Assembly: GCA_905221605.1 (NCBI GenBank)
Contig: CAJNDS010000199.1
Coordinates: 1 to 64,000 of the forward strand
DNA: 64,000 bases
From: Symbiodinium natans
Taxonomy: Eukaryota > Sar > Dinophyceae > Suessiales > Symbiodiniaceae
Direction: 5' to 3'
Shown here: piece by piece, positions 44,471 to 57,122 of the stretch
Layout: every line of letters begins with the position of its first letter
How positions within the stretch are numbered: position 1 is the stretch's first letter
Translations under genes and position numbers: made by a program
The notes under the pieces: model-generated
The model's database searches: none
The model's input: only the letters and a program-made list of their open reading frames with translations
Told to the model about the DNA's origin: nothing

Positions 44471-45744
44471 GTCCAGCTCTCACACACTCAAAGACAGTGA
44501 CGGGCAGCTCAGGGGCTTCTTTGCATCTTGCAGTTCATTGTATTTGCATTTCCTGCCTCCATGATGGCATCCATCATCCAGCAACACACGTCTTCGTCGA
44601 ACCCAAGCTTCAGCAACACAGCAGCAAGCTGGTTCCTCAGCTTGCTACAGTAAAGGTACAATCAGCTGTGATGAAGCCTTGCATTCTTGGCAGGCACTAC
44701 ATCACTACATCCCATCCCTGGTCCCTGCCCTCAACGTTTCCTCGTCAAGCGTCATGCCTTGCGCGTAGCCAACACTGGGCCGCTTCGCCGCCGCTGCACG
44801 AAGCACACGGCGCAGAGTTTCGCGGCGTTCCGGGGCCACGAGGTCACGCCTAGAGGCACAAGACTGGGACAGAGAGTGCACCGATCCACGGGAGTGACTT
44901 GCACAGCATTTTATCAATTCTGCTCGACCCATCTCAGCTTACAAGAGACTTGGCATCAGTTCAAAGCTGAACTGCTCGTGAGAGTTGCAGCGGGCCAACG
45001 CTACAAATGAACCTTTGAAGCACAGCGACCACGCATCATTGGGCCTTGTGCGTGGCACATCTGCATCGATCTGCTCCGCCACCTCGCTCGAGCACGGGAA
45101 ACTTGTGGCATGCCCTTGGGCCCTCCGGAAATCGTCAGGAAAAAGAGCTGGTGCCTAGCTTGTGAACAATTTCAAGGGCCTTCTGCGGCAGCTCGGCCAG
45201 TGCAAGCACCTGCACGAACAATTGAAAACAGGCTTGGTGGCACCTGATCCTGGTTATACCGTTGTACTTGTGTTACCTGTGTCATTCTGAGCCGTTCCCA
45301 TCATTCCACATGCCCAAAAGAAGCCGCCACCTCGTACTCATCGCTGCAGAGCGTGAGAAACGTTGGCCACAGGCGATGGCGGTACCTCAAGGCCCCAGAT
45401 TCCGACCGGTTTCTGATTAGATTCATACAAACAATAGCAGCTGCTCAGTAGCACGTGCAGCACCTGAAACTTCTCCGACATGGCATTGCTGGATTCATGA
45501 GAACCTGAGAATCGGGCTTCAGCGGCATCCCCCGGCGGCCTTTGGATCTTCGTCTCTGGAGAGTTTCACAAACTCTCGCATCGCTAGGGACTCACTAAAT
45601 TCTGCGCCTATGAGGAGTGGCTCCAGCTCCTCGACTTTCAGCTCGGCCGGGTCCTGCGCGCCCAGGGCCTGCTGCCAGGCCTGCGGGTCAACGGTCCATG
45701 GGTGTCCCCGGCGTACTACATCTGTACTACAAAGGCGTGCTACC

Positions 45745-46080
45745 TCTGTACTACAGAAAATGCAAAAACACTACAGTTTCGGTCGCGCGACCACGCGAAA
45801 ACCCGCAGAGGGGTTACGTTTGTATGTCAAGAAACGCAAAAACACGACGGTTTTGGCACCGCGCCAACGCCGGAACCCGGCAGAGGGGGTTACGTTTGTA
45901 TGTCAAAAAAAGCAAAAACACGACGGTTTTGGCACCGCGCCAACGCCGAAACCCGCCGACGGTTTTAGCACCGCGACCCGGCGATTACCCGCAGAGGGTT
46001 GTCCGCGCAAATCAAGAAACGTTAAAAAACGACGGTTTTAGCACCGCGACCACGCCGAAACCCGCAGAGGGTTGCAATCC
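45745..46080 (+). repeat. 73-77-bp tandem repeat, about four copies
   Basis: Each unit contains GCAAAAACACGACGGTTTT, GGCACCGCGCCAACGCCG and AACCCGCAGAGGG. Two units also share GTTACGTTTGTATGTCAA. CAGAGGG recurs at 45806, 45881, 45992 and 46065, and the third interval contains a partial internal duplication. All three plus frames stay open and read KNTTVLAPRQRRNPAEG-type peptides, which I regard as repeat translation. Confidence 0.8.
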
Positions 46081-46120
46081 CGATTGACGTCGTCAACCGA
46101 CCCCGCCGCCTTAAAAAGAG

Positions 46121-47102
46121 TAATTAATTAAGAAATGTAGGACTGGGCACGAAGGTCTACTAAAGTCTACTAAAATCTCGTAAAATCTACTACGTTGTGC
46201 TATTTTAAAATTGTACTAAAATCTCGTGAATTCTACTCTATGCACTTCACTCTTGCACTTCACTCTGTGCACTTAACTCTGTGCACTTCACTCTATGCAC
46301 TTAACTCTATGCACTTGACTCTATGCAAATCACTCTATGTACTTAACTCGACGCACTTCACTCTATGCTTTCACTCTATGCACTTGACTCTACGTGCTTG
46401 ACTCTATGCACTTGACTCTACGCACTTGCCTCTATGCACTTCACTCTATGTACCTAACTCTATGCACTTGACTCTACGCGCTTGACTCTATGCACTTCAC
46501 TCTATGCACTTAACTCTATGCACTTGACTCTATGCACTTCACTCTATGCACTTCACTCTACGCACTTCACTCTATGCACTTCACTCTATGTTGTTGGGTC
46601 AGAGGGCTCCGCGCGGAAGAACCCTTCGCGATGCTTTCGGGAATTAAGAAATCTAGGACTGGGTACGAAGTTCTACTAAATTCTACGAAAATTCCACCAA
46701 AATCTCATGAATTCTATGAAACTGTACAAAAATGTACTGAAATTGTGAATTCTACTCTATGCACTTGACTCTATGCACTTGCCTCTAAGCACTTACTTGA
46801 CTCTATGCACTTGACTCTATGCACTTCACTCTATGCACTTCATGCACTTCACTCTATGCACTTCACTCTACGCACTTCACGCTGCGCACTTCACTCTATG
46901 CACTTCACTCTATGCACTTCACTCTCTGCACTCTATGCACTTCACTCTATGTACTTGACTCTATGCACGTCACTCTATGCACTTGACTCTATGCACTTCA
47001 CTCTATGTGCACTTCACTCTACGCACTTCTCTCTATGCACTTCATTCTATGTTGTTGGGTCAGAGGGCTCCGCACGGAAGAACCCTTCGCGATGCTTTCG
47101 GG
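46121..47102 (+). repeat. Composite repeat: leader, 15-bp array and cassette, two copies
   Basis: Copy 1 has a leader TTAAGAAATGTAGGACTGGG (about 46130-46233), an array of ACTCTATGCACTTC/ACTCTATGCACTTG units (46234-46590) and a cassette TTGTTGGGTCAGAGGGCTCC... ending CGATGCTTTCGGGA (46591-46642). Copy 2 repeats this order: leader TTAAGAAATCTAGGACTGGG, array 46755-47050, cassette 47051-47102. The unit is 15 bp, and frames read LYALHSMHFT-type peptides. Confidence 0.85.
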
Positions 47103-47103
47103 A

Positions 47104-47335
47104 GAAAAAAAAAATATATATATATATATACATACATATATATATTATTTATTTATTTATTCGCAAAGAATAAAAAAATAAAAAATAAGGAACTGAATAA
47201 ATAACTAAATAAACAACATGGTTTAATGGTTTGAGGGATTCTTGGTTAAATGGTTTCAGGGAATGTGCAAAAACACAGGGGAACCGCTATAGGCGGTGAC
47301 CCATATATATATATATGTGTATATATATATATGTA
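47104..47335 (+). repeat. AT microsatellites and AT-rich spacer
   Basis: (TA)n runs occur at about 47114-47145 and 47304-47334, separated by AAATAAAT-rich sequence. They follow directly after the second 15-bp repeat cassette. Confidence 0.8.
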
Positions 47336-48499
47336 TCCACCGTCCACTCTCGCGCCCCTCCGGCTCTGTCCTCCCCGTACTACTTTTGTAATACACTTCA
47401 ACGACAATCCCTCGCACCGCAGTACCTCCGCAGCACGCGCCGCAGTCCGCTCTCGCGCCCCTCCGGCACGTCTCTGAGCTCACTGCACGGCGCCAGCGTT
47501 GAGACCCCGCAGCCGTTCCAACACCTGTACTGTAGAGAGGTGTGGGAGCGAAGCCACAACACGACGTTAGATTCTAAATCTCGGGGGCAGGCGTTTTCGG
47601 GCAAGCTGGCGGCCGTCCGTCCGGCAAACAGAGACTTTGACATCGTATGTTGAAACTGCTAAAAAGAAGCCGTGCCTCTGTATGACCACTGGCTGCGGCA
47701 CCGTCGTGGCCAGGTTATATTGCAGGCAGACCTGTGCACCAAAGCTGAGTAGCCACGCCAAAACTAACAGAGACGTGTCAGAGCTGGCTTTTTCTCGCAA
47801 TACGGCACCTGTCATGCCAGCGAGACGCGCTGTCTTCGGCAATCCGGCATCCCCTGCCTGGCCGTTCAGCACAATGGGCGGCAAGGTCGGCCACGCCTGC
47901 ACCATGGGTTCGCATGACACAACCCTCCAATTGTGCCAGGCCCCACACAACGGCGCCTCCCGCTTCTTCGGCACAAGCGCGGTCCGACTGCTACACAACA
48001 AGCGCCGCTGCCGTGGCTCTGGCGGCCTCCGGCATGGATTTGCTGGCGTCGGTCGCGCGGCCTGGCTGAGCAGAAAAGGAGACTGTGGAAAGTCTGCACG
48101 ACTCGCTCTACACCACGCGGTTGTGGCTCCAATAGAGCTCGCCGGACGCGCTCCTGTTCCGCAGCGTGCTCGTCTTCTCGGCCGCGCTTGGTGCCTGCAT
48201 GTACACGACATCGCCAATCGTCACACGTAAGCCAAAAAGCGTCTATAGCTGAGGTCCCGGACCGCGCTCGCACTTGAGCGTCTCGAAGGCAAACAAAGCC
48301 ATCTGACAGGCGGCGCAAGCACCAGGACGCACACGGACCGCCCCAGCTGCTGCCTGAGCGCCAGACCGCGAGGGACAAAATGGAAGCGAGCCGGCTGCAA
48401 GAGGAAATGCTGGAGCCAAAGTTGTAGAACGACGTGCACGCAAACCCTGCACTGGACGTCTAACGGCCGAAACCCAGCGTGACCGTGCAGCACGCGTGA

Positions 48500-48889
48500 A
48501 TGCCGGGCAGCAACGCACCAAAACAACTCCCTCGAAGCGATCCGGGCCTTTTCTTACTTACGGTTGCCGCGGGCGTACTTCACCGAATCCATTATCTCAC
48601 CCGCGCGGAGCCACGCCCTGCCAGATGTTGCAATCCAAACAAAACATCTTGCGGAAAGCAACTTGGAATTGAAGCACAGGCCTCAACATCTGGCGGATCT
48701 TCTTGCGAAGCTCACCGTCGAGGAGGGTCACCAGCGCCTGAAAGGCAAGCAAGCTTCTGTCCTATTTTAAAGACTGACCAACAGACGAGCCTCGTTGTGC
48801 GCGGCGATGGGCTCTTTACCCGCTCTGAGCTGCTCGTGGACCCACCTGTTATAGCGCTGGGTGACCTGTCACGGAACACAACACAGTGA
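48500..48889 (+). CDS. Open frame of 129 codons, unknown
   Basis: The C-terminal half reads LKTDQQTSLVVRGDGLFTRS then ELLVDPPVIALGDLSRNTTQ and looks coding. Another plus frame over 48625-48760 reads HLAESNLELKHRPQHLADLL then AKLTVEEGHQRLKGKQA, which also looks coding. A spliced plus-strand gene using both is possible. No family was recognised. The opposite strand is open for 201 codons, so this is weakly supported. Confidence 0.3.
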   Translation: MPGSNAPKQLPRSDPGLFLLTVAAGVLHRIHYLTRAEPRPARCCNPNKTSCGKQLGIEAQASTSGGSSCEAHRRGGSPAPERQASFCPILKTDQQTSLVVRGDGLFTRSELLVDPPVIALGDLSRNTTQ

Positions 48890-49299
48890 GGAAGCTGAGC
48901 AGGTTTGGGGGGACAGGCCTCTGCGTCCGTAGATGGGCGACGGTTCAGCACCATGATCGAAATCAACCTTACCGTTCTGCGCGGTTTGCAGTGCATGGCG
49001 AACGCTAACATAACACATTGACATCTCAGGTTCTGACGGACACAAACAAGAGAGGCGGGGCACGTTCGCGGTCGCAAGCTTGGGACAAGAAAGTCTTCCA
49101 GCAATGCTGCGCAAGCAAGTGGACATGTGTGTGTGGCTACTCTGCTCTGCACAGGGGAGGGGTGGAGGCGAGCTTCGACTGCGAGTCCGACGTTCTGGTT
49201 TGAAACAGGAGAGGTCTGGAAAAGAGGGCCTGACTTTCGAGGTTGAAAAACACGCAGGTCCACAAAAAAAGGGAGGATGGCGTCTCTCATGAAGGGAAG

Positions 49300-49440
49300 C
49301 AACATACTAAACCCCAAACCCTAAACCATCACTGAACAACAACCCAACCCTAAACCCTGTGATCCCAAACAACCCCTAAACCCGATGACCCTGTGACCAC
49401 AATAGCCCTAAACCCTAAACCCCAAACCGTAACCCAATTA
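49300..49440 (-). repeat. Degenerate CCCTAAA island
   Basis: Degenerate CCCTAAACC copies on the plus strand (telomere type read on the minus strand), interspersed with AACAACCC and CCCTGTGACC variants. Confidence 0.75.
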
Positions 49441-49526
49441 CTTAAATCGCGTGTATATACATGTAGATATATAAATATGTAACATATGTAGATGTAAAGG
49501 TACCTAATTGCCTTCGGCTTTGCTTT

Positions 49527-50276
49527 CTACCCATCTTCGGCCCTGCTTGGCCCTCGGGGCCTCGTGCGTCTCGGCATCTTCGTGCAGGGCCTGGGGCGTA
49601 GGGCACCTCGCTCCCTGACACTCTCCTGATCAAACTCCCGAGCTTGCCTGTTCCCGACGCCGCCGGCTGGGCGTGCTCTCGCCCTGGCTTGGCTCTTCGC
49701 CTTCCTCAAGGCCGAGATCTGCTCAGATCGAGACAGAATGGGAGGGGGACGCTCATGGCCACATCTCCGGGCCTTCTGCACCCCGGAGATCATCCGCCGA
49801 ACCTCCTCCACCTGGCCGCCCAACCGCTGCACGAGTTCAGCACCTCCAAGACTCCAAAGCCAGAACTGCAAAAAATGAGAAATCATGAGACTGGCAGGGG
49901 CGAAGTAGATGTGATTGTAGTCTCATCGTAGCGTGAGATCTTGCGCGCGAATCGTTCAAAACACTCCGGTCTTCAACACAAAAAGGCGGGAGTCTGCTAT
50001 GGGAAAAGAGATGGTGGAACGAGTCGGAAAACCACAGTCCAGCCCTACCCCTCACTCTAGACACTCCTGCTCCTGAGTCCTAGGGCCGCCAACACCCCTC
50101 TTTCCCAGACCTCTTACATACTTGTCGTAATGAACTCCTTGCATGAAGAATTCAGGGAATCGGAATGGCACGTGCTGGAAAGGTGCATCCCTAGCTGGCC
50201 CTAGCTTACCCGGAGACGGCTTTATCTCAAAGTTCGGTGGCGAAATCTCCTCCCCTTGCTCAAGCAAAGAAGGCAT
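49527..50276 (-). CDS. Two-exon gene, unknown function
   Basis: Exon 1 (50276-50118) begins at GCGCCATGCC and reads MPSLLEQGEEISPPNFEIKP, SPGKLGPARDAPFQHVPFRF and PEFFMQGVHYDKY, exactly 53 codons before a strong GTAAGA donor. Exon 2 (49865-49527) follows a classic CATTTTTTGCAG acceptor in matching phase 0. It reads FWLWSLGGAELVQRLGGQVE, EVRRMISGVQKARRCGHERP and SEQISALRKAKSQARARARP, ending in an arginine-rich tail. Total about 165 residues. The intron is 252 bases. Open sequence upstream to 50594 could hold an alternative start. A basic, partly helical small protein; no family recognised. Confidence 0.5.
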
Positions 50277-51148
50277 GGCGCAAGTGCAGGGCCTCAAGAC
50301 ACCTTCCCTCTGTACAGGAGATCGGGTATGCAGAGCGGAGAAGTCAAACATGTCATGCTGTTGGTACTTCTTCGTTCTGCAGGCGCAACTAATTCTGGAT
50401 TCTTGCGCACCTGTTGCCTGGTTCTCGCATGGTACTTCTGGTTCAGACTCAACTTTCCGACTCATGACTGCGTGTTGTCTTGGCTCACTTGGACGATTTC
50501 CGGGAACCGAACAAAACTTGGGGACTTCCCTGCCTTTCCGGATCTGAGGCGCAAGGGAGTCCACCGTCAGGGCACACAGATCACCTTCTTCCACACAGGC
50601 AGAGGAATAAGATGCAAATGGCCTAAGAAGACCTGTTCGTCAAGGCCAAAAGTTCTGCCAAGCTGCGCAAGCCCACTAGACCGAGCAGCGCTGGCAGTTG
50701 CTCGGAGGATCGCAACTCAGTCCGAAACGAAACAGCTGCAAACAGCCAGAAACAGCCAGAAACAGCCAGAAACAGCTGCACTTCCATGGAGAGGCTGAGC
50801 TGCAGGCGTCACTTACAGACTTGGCGCACACAGGGCAACTGCCATCCTGACGCATTCTCACTGTGACGGCTTTCAGTGACGTGAACGTGGCATGATGAAG
50901 TGGTGGGACAAAGCGAACTGACTAGGCTCTTGTGCCTCTCCGACGCACGCAGCGTGAAAGCCTTGGCACACAGTGTTGAGCGGTGCGACAAGTCGCCCAA
51001 CACTCACAGTTGCAAGTTCATGGTAAATTGGGCTACACGGTGCCACAGCGCTCACACACCGCCGTACACTACTGCCTCCGTGCACAGGACGGTACAATCT
51101 TGCACGGTACATTAGTCAGTCTTCCTTGCAAGAATGTTCGCAAGAAAC

Positions 51149-51481
51149 TCACCAACATGTGCTAAGGTACAATGGAATTGTGGACAGCGCCGAAGCGTGG
51201 CCGATGAGCCCAGGCGAAGTGCGCCCTGGCAAGGTCCATAAGAGCCGAAGAGCATCGAAAAGTGCTCTCATCCCAAGACATCGTACCATACTCCAGAACT
51301 CCGCATTATTGCACAGCCTCGCAACATGGGCAGCGCAAGGCTCCAGAGATGCGCTGATGCACTCCATCCTCATCGAGGCTCCGTGGTTAAAAGGGGGCAC
51401 GTCAGATTGTGGTAACGCGGGCAGGAAACCAGCTGCACCACCAAGACTCCAAGTACTCAATCGAGCGCTCGACTTCCGCAA
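51149..51481 (-). CDS. Open frame of 110 codons, unknown
   Basis: The minus frame contains VARLCNNAEFWSMVRCLGMR and ALFDALRLLWT, which look coding. Other parts are less convincing. No domain, and splice limits are unclear. Confidence 0.3.
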   Translation of the reverse strand: MRKSSARLSTWSLGGAAGFLPALPQSDVPPFNHGASMRMECISASLEPCAAHVARLCNNAEFWSMVRCLGMRALFDALRLLWTLPGRTSPGLIGHASALSTIPLYLSTCW

Positions 51482-51602
51482 TCTTCTCCTGCACCAGCTT
51501 CCTCGGCACTGAGACTTTTATTTGAGTCTGCATTTTGAAATGGGATATATGGGATAATGGACGTTTGTTGGTGCTGTATCATGGCTTCTATTTCATCATT
51601 CG

Positions 51603-51649
<47 letters not shown>
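51603..51649 (+). repeat. C47 homopolymer
   Basis: Forty-seven consecutive C (poly-G on the minus strand), flanked by TTTCATCATTCG and AAGATCCCCCC. It yields artificial poly-Pro and poly-Gly frames. The true length may differ, because such tracts are hard to sequence. Confidence 0.85.
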
Positions 51650-51651
<2 letters not shown>

Positions 51652-52354
51652 GATCCCCCCAAACAAGTCTGACACATGCCGAGGAACTGCATTGGTTTTG
51701 TGGTGGACCATCCGTGCACCTGGTCTGAGAACTGTTCAAGGCTCGTCTGCAGTAGTGACCTAGATACGCCCAGCTTCAACTACAAATGGACCTGCTTCGG
51801 ATTTCACCTTCAAGCAGCCCCAAGAAGAGGAGCAGGTTAACGAGGTCGAATGACTTCCATCTTAACAACATGAGACTCGATCCTTCATTCGAGCGGCTGC
51901 CACACCCACGGCCAGGCCGGCACCCAGACCACCAAGGACCTTTCGTAGGTCTGCGAGGACAAACCGAGTGCTTGCGACTTGGAAATTACAAACGACCCAT
52001 GAGGGCGCTCAAATGATCTAAACGGTGCGTCAAGGAGCACGGCCAGCGATCAGCATTGATTCCGTACCCGCCTGCGGATGCGACAACAAGCAGACGCATA
52101 TGCGTCTGTTCTTCTGGCCAAGGCCAAAGGCACACCCAAGCCCTGCCAAAACTGCGACCGCCTGGGTGAGCGTTGCATACTTGGCAGACCGCACCAGCAT
52201 TAGATTCCTCAGAGGTTGCTCAAGGCAAGGCGTGGCACACTTGTGAGGAGACTACAGTAATAGGTGCGGAACACAGGAGAACAAAACTCCAGTCTCACTT
52301 GCTGAATAGCTATTAGACTTGCACTGCTGAGCACTGCCACTCTACACAGCTAGC

Positions 52355-52412
52355 TCGGCTAGTGACGGCTAGTGACAGCTGGTGACGGCTAGTGACCGCT
52401 AGTGATGGGCAT
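52355..52412 (+). repeat. 10-bp repeat (GGCTAGTGAC), about five copies
   Basis: Copies and variants GGCTAGTGAC, AGCTGGTGAC and CGCTAGTGAT in tandem. Confidence 0.75.
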
Positions 52413-52991
52413 GGGTTGCGATAGCTAGCGAAAGCATGCCTGCCAAGGACCGGAGCATTGAGGGCTTTGCCGACTAGTTGCAGTTGTCGCCATGGAACTG
52501 ATTCCTAGCTCTGCTGCTCAGTGACGCCGTCTGCACTGCCAACCTCGCAGCAAGTTGTCGGCTCTGCATTGTTGAACAAGCCAAGAATGAACTTGCAGAC
52601 AGAGAGACTGTTTACTACTTCGGAAACAAACACCGACACTCATATAACACGTACAGAGTGGTACAGAGTCACAGCCGGTGCACGCGCGGCCGGCATAGCG
52701 TCGGGGTGACGAGCGGCGGCGCGAAGCAGCAGAGCTCAGGGCCTGGACACTGCGCGAACCCCTCGAGAGCAAACTGCTTCGAGAAAGTCTTACATTCGTG
52801 CTATGCCAGCTACAAGGAACGATGTCATCCTGTCAGTTAGTGCTTTCGCGTGGCGCAGCGGAGCTCAGACTCCACGGACTCAAACCCGAGCCTGGGCTCT
52901 GCACATGAGACCCCGAAATGAGGACATGTGAACTATGAGAGGTCATACAGTGCTCTTTGCTCCATGTGGGAGGCACGAGGAAAACACAGAC

Positions 52992-53219
52992 GAGAAGCTG
53001 CTCGCTCAGGTCCACCTCCATTAGCTTTGCCAAGTTCCTGCCCTTTTCCTCAGCACATTGTGCCACAAAATGGCACAATAGTAGACCAGAAGCTTCAAAC
53101 TGGTTCGCCTTGAACCTACCGGATCCTTTGAAGGAAATGGCTGAGCGCACTGAATGCCACAAAGACGCAGCTTCCACCACGGCATCCTGCCAGCTGACAT
53201 TCGGGGCCAAGCACACCAT
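52992..53219 (-). CDS. Exon of 76 codons, possible first exon, unknown
   Basis: From an ATG at 53219 the minus strand reads MVCLAPNVSWQDAVVEAASL, WHSVRSAISFKGSGRFKANQ, FEASGLLLCHFVAQCAEEKG and RNLAKLMEVDLSEQLL, ending at a CTC|GTCTGT donor. Coding character is good. No family is recognised, and downstream exons were not identified. Confidence 0.4.
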
Positions 53220-55615
53220 GACATGATGTCGTCGGAGGGTTGGCCATGGTAGGGCCTGCGTGCTGCTCCCAACACCCGCAGCTGCGCTGCCTGCGCCCAG
53301 GGCCTCACGCAGCAGGAGCTCGTCTGTCGCTTGGTAAATCTCGGTAACAGTCTACCATCTTCAGGCAATCTTCAGGACCCTTACATCTGCCAAGCATCTA
53401 TCGTCAACGGAGGTGCCACAAAGAGGGATCCGAAGGAAGCGACCTGCCAGCCAGATATGGGTTGAGCTGAAGATGAGGTACGGGGTAATCTGAAAATGAG
53501 GCCCATGCTGCCAGGCCAGCTGCCACTGTGTTTCCCGAATTCACCTGAACTCCGAACAGATGAATAGAAAGAGAAAGGCAGAAGAGGGGAAAAGAAAAAA
53601 AGAGGAGGTGTCCGTTGTTATGCAAATTGTGGTTTGCAATCCCCATTCCGTGAAAGTCGTACAACATTGTGCAACCATGCAGCTCTGTACCACCTGAGCT
53701 GATCAGACCAGCAGAAAACACACATCATGCAAGCAACATGCACTGAACTGTCAAGGCGCTGCTTGGTGATCTGACCATTGAGCTCTTCAAGGGTCCTGCA
53801 ACACGCCAGTAGCGCAAGGCCGACAAACTAGAAAGCTCCAACGTGCCACCAGGCCTCGCAACATTCACGCAACAAGCTGGGGCAAGGAAGCCGCCCGTAC
53901 GAGCTTGCGAACATCAAAGAGAATAACGAGTGAGGCCATGAGGCCATGAGATCATGAGTGGGTAGAGGGCCAAGTCACAAAACCACAACATGGGAAACAT
54001 TGTGGAAACCTTCTGTGGGGACATTTTGTTATTTCTGTTCACATCCTCAGCGTTCGCCGGCGCACTGCAAGTAGAACCGCGGCGGCGGCCACAAGCCTCC
54101 AGGCCGAGATGTGCAAAATGGCGCAAGAACGTTGTGCGTTCTGGAATGTCCTGACTCGGTGTCCCACCTGGACATGGCACCCGTGACTGCGCTGGCACAG
54201 GTGGCTTCATCAGACGATGCGGACGCTGGCGACATCTGCGAAGCTGAGCCATGCCACATCAATCCATAAACTCCAACAAACTCATCACAGCATCTGCAGC
54301 CACATGGATCAATGTAAGCGGCACGACCGCGATTTTTCATGATTGTCTTGCACCACCATAATTTCACGCAAGGTCACAACGCCAGAGCATGACATGTAGC
54401 TCCAGTCTACACTGGTGTGCACCTCTCCGCAGCTTCCTGGCCACGGGGCAGCCGCATCAGCTGCCTTGTCCCGGAGCTGCCCTTCACTAAGATGCTCTTA
54501 CATACGGCAAAATGCCCTACTTCACAGTAAGAATTAGTAAGAATACAAAAAGAACATAATCAGCGTACACCGGGTGCTTCTGAGACCAGGCGAAAGAAGC
54601 GCGGACCGAGTCCAACTGTCCCGGCCTGCAGCGTGGCCGGCGGAGCAGCCCGCCGGTCGTCGGGGAAGTCTGGCCACCACTCCTCGGGTGCGGTGATGTC
54701 ACGGTTTCTACAGACTAGGGCTTAGGGTTTGGGGTTCAAGGCTTCGGGTTTCGGATTTCGGGTTGAGTTAATTCATTAAGGGACATACTCTACTTCAGTT
54801 GGGAGGTGTACAGGCGGACCAGAAGCTTGGAAACCCCCAGTTGCAAGCTTTCTGACTGGGGGCTCGGACGGATTATGATTCTATTCTATTACAACTACAT
54901 TAGTAGAGTATGTGATAAATACTTGAGGGACACAGCCGAAGACGATGAAAACTAGACTGGATTGACGCCAATATGGGTTCACCACACCGCGACACCACCA
55001 CAACACCACGACCTCCACACTCCACCCCACACCGCCACACGTGATCCGCGGACGACGGCGCATCTATCGCCACCCCCCCTGTTTTTCAGACTTTGAAGAC
55101 AACTTGAAGGCAATTACCGGTAGATTCGAGGAATCTCGATAGATTCGACGAATGGTGACCCCCTATCCTCAGCAAACAGCCCGCATTCACCTGATAGATT
55201 CTGGACCTCCCCCCCCCCCCCCGACAGTTTCATGGCTTGCAGAACTCCAGCGGAGCTGGTCAAGTTCCCTGCCAAAGCAGAGACCACCTCAAGCCTAGCT
55301 ACGGAGCTTTCGTGACGTTTTATTGTGTATTTTGTCATTTACATTATTGTCTTTTGTACATTGCATTATATATCTAGTGGTTTAGGGGTGGAATCGAGTT
55401 TAAGACATTTTAGACTTCTTCTTACATCTTATACATGACATCTTGCACTTCGAAGGTTCCCAGTCGTCTGGCCTCCCTTCGTTACAGGAGTTCCAGGCTC
55501 GCCAGACCTGGGCACAAGCTTGTTTTTTGATGCAACGTATCAAGAAAAAGAGATTCAACAGAGACAATTCGCTTGGGGACTTCGCCACAGCTGCTATCCT
55601 GCTGCCAACTGAACA
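53220..55615. other. No confident gene
   Basis: It holds a TTTAGGG-like remnant (54716-54770) and a C14 tract (about 55209-55222). Minus frames with some protein character lie at 54270-54360 (KNRGRAAYIDPCGCRCCDEF) and 54517-54600 (SFAWSQKHPVYADYVLFVFL). Confidence 0.3.
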
Positions 55616-55618
55616 TGA

Positions 55619-56396
<778 letters not shown>

Positions 56397-56413
56397 ACTT
56401 CTACTTGTACTTC

Positions 56414-56565
56414 GGCCAAAGACGTCCCCCGACGCAAAACCTGAATTTTCTCTCGCAAGCTTCTAGACACACACCGGCATAGAGAATAGAAACAATGAGA
56501 AGGCCCTCCGGCCGAAGACGTCCCCCAGCGCAAAACCTGGATTTCTCCTGCAAGTTTCTAGACAC
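56414..56565 (+). repeat. Short direct repeat, two copies of about 57 bp
   Basis: GGCCAAAGACGTCCCCCGAC...CTTCTAGACAC (56414-56470) and GGCCGAAGACGTCCCCCAGC...TTTCTAGACAC (56510-56565) are about 90% alike by eye. They follow directly after the TAC array. Confidence 0.75.
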
Positions 56566-56906
56566 GACTTTCACAACAAGAGAATTGAATTCACACCAGT
56601 GGCACCCGTCCAATTCTGAGCGTCCCGCATGACAGTGCCTGATTTGCCGAATACATCAAACATTGGAAGCACCGCGGCAACTGTGTTGACGTCGAAACAC
56701 TGTGCAAGTGGACAAATCCAGAAAAATGTCTAAAGATTCAATATCAGAGAGAATACTCCTTGCGGCAAAGTTGCGTGATGGGCCCACGAATCTCGAACCA
56801 GACATCCACCCCACTGCTGCTGACCTCGCGGAGGTGACCAGGTGCCAGCACCTATTTTGATATCACTTTGCAAAGTTTGCAGATGTCCGCGCACGGCCCC
56901 CTTTGC

Positions 56907-57122
56907 TCACGCCTCGTTCAAGCCGTCGGGCCGCAGCTCGATGACCTCCCGTAGCACTGAGTGGATGAGACTGTCACAAGATCCGGAAGCACTTAAGTCA
57001 CTGATGATTCCTGCACCTCTTCTCCACGCCGAGTCCAGGCGGAGCGGTTCTTGCGATCGACACCATGCACCTGTGCGGGACTGGACGGTGGGACCATTGA
57101 GGTCGTTCGGCTTTTGGAACAA
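56907..57122 (-). CDS. Exon-like segment, unknown
   Basis: The minus frame ends ISDLSASGSCDSLIHSVLRE then VIELRPDGLNEA and a stop, preceded by FQKPNDLNGPTVQSRTGAWC. The opposite strand is also open (164 codons), so which strand codes is uncertain. Confidence 0.3.
   Translation of the reverse strand: MFQKPNDLNGPTVQSRTGAWCRSQEPLRLDSAWRRGAGIISDLSASGSCDSLIHSVLREVIELRPDGLNEA

Noticed and set aside
47567..48378. Overlapping minus frames of 216 and 170 codons
   Set aside because: Several overlapping frames on both strands are open in this GC-rich stretch, none has a recognisable domain, and no consistent splice model was found.
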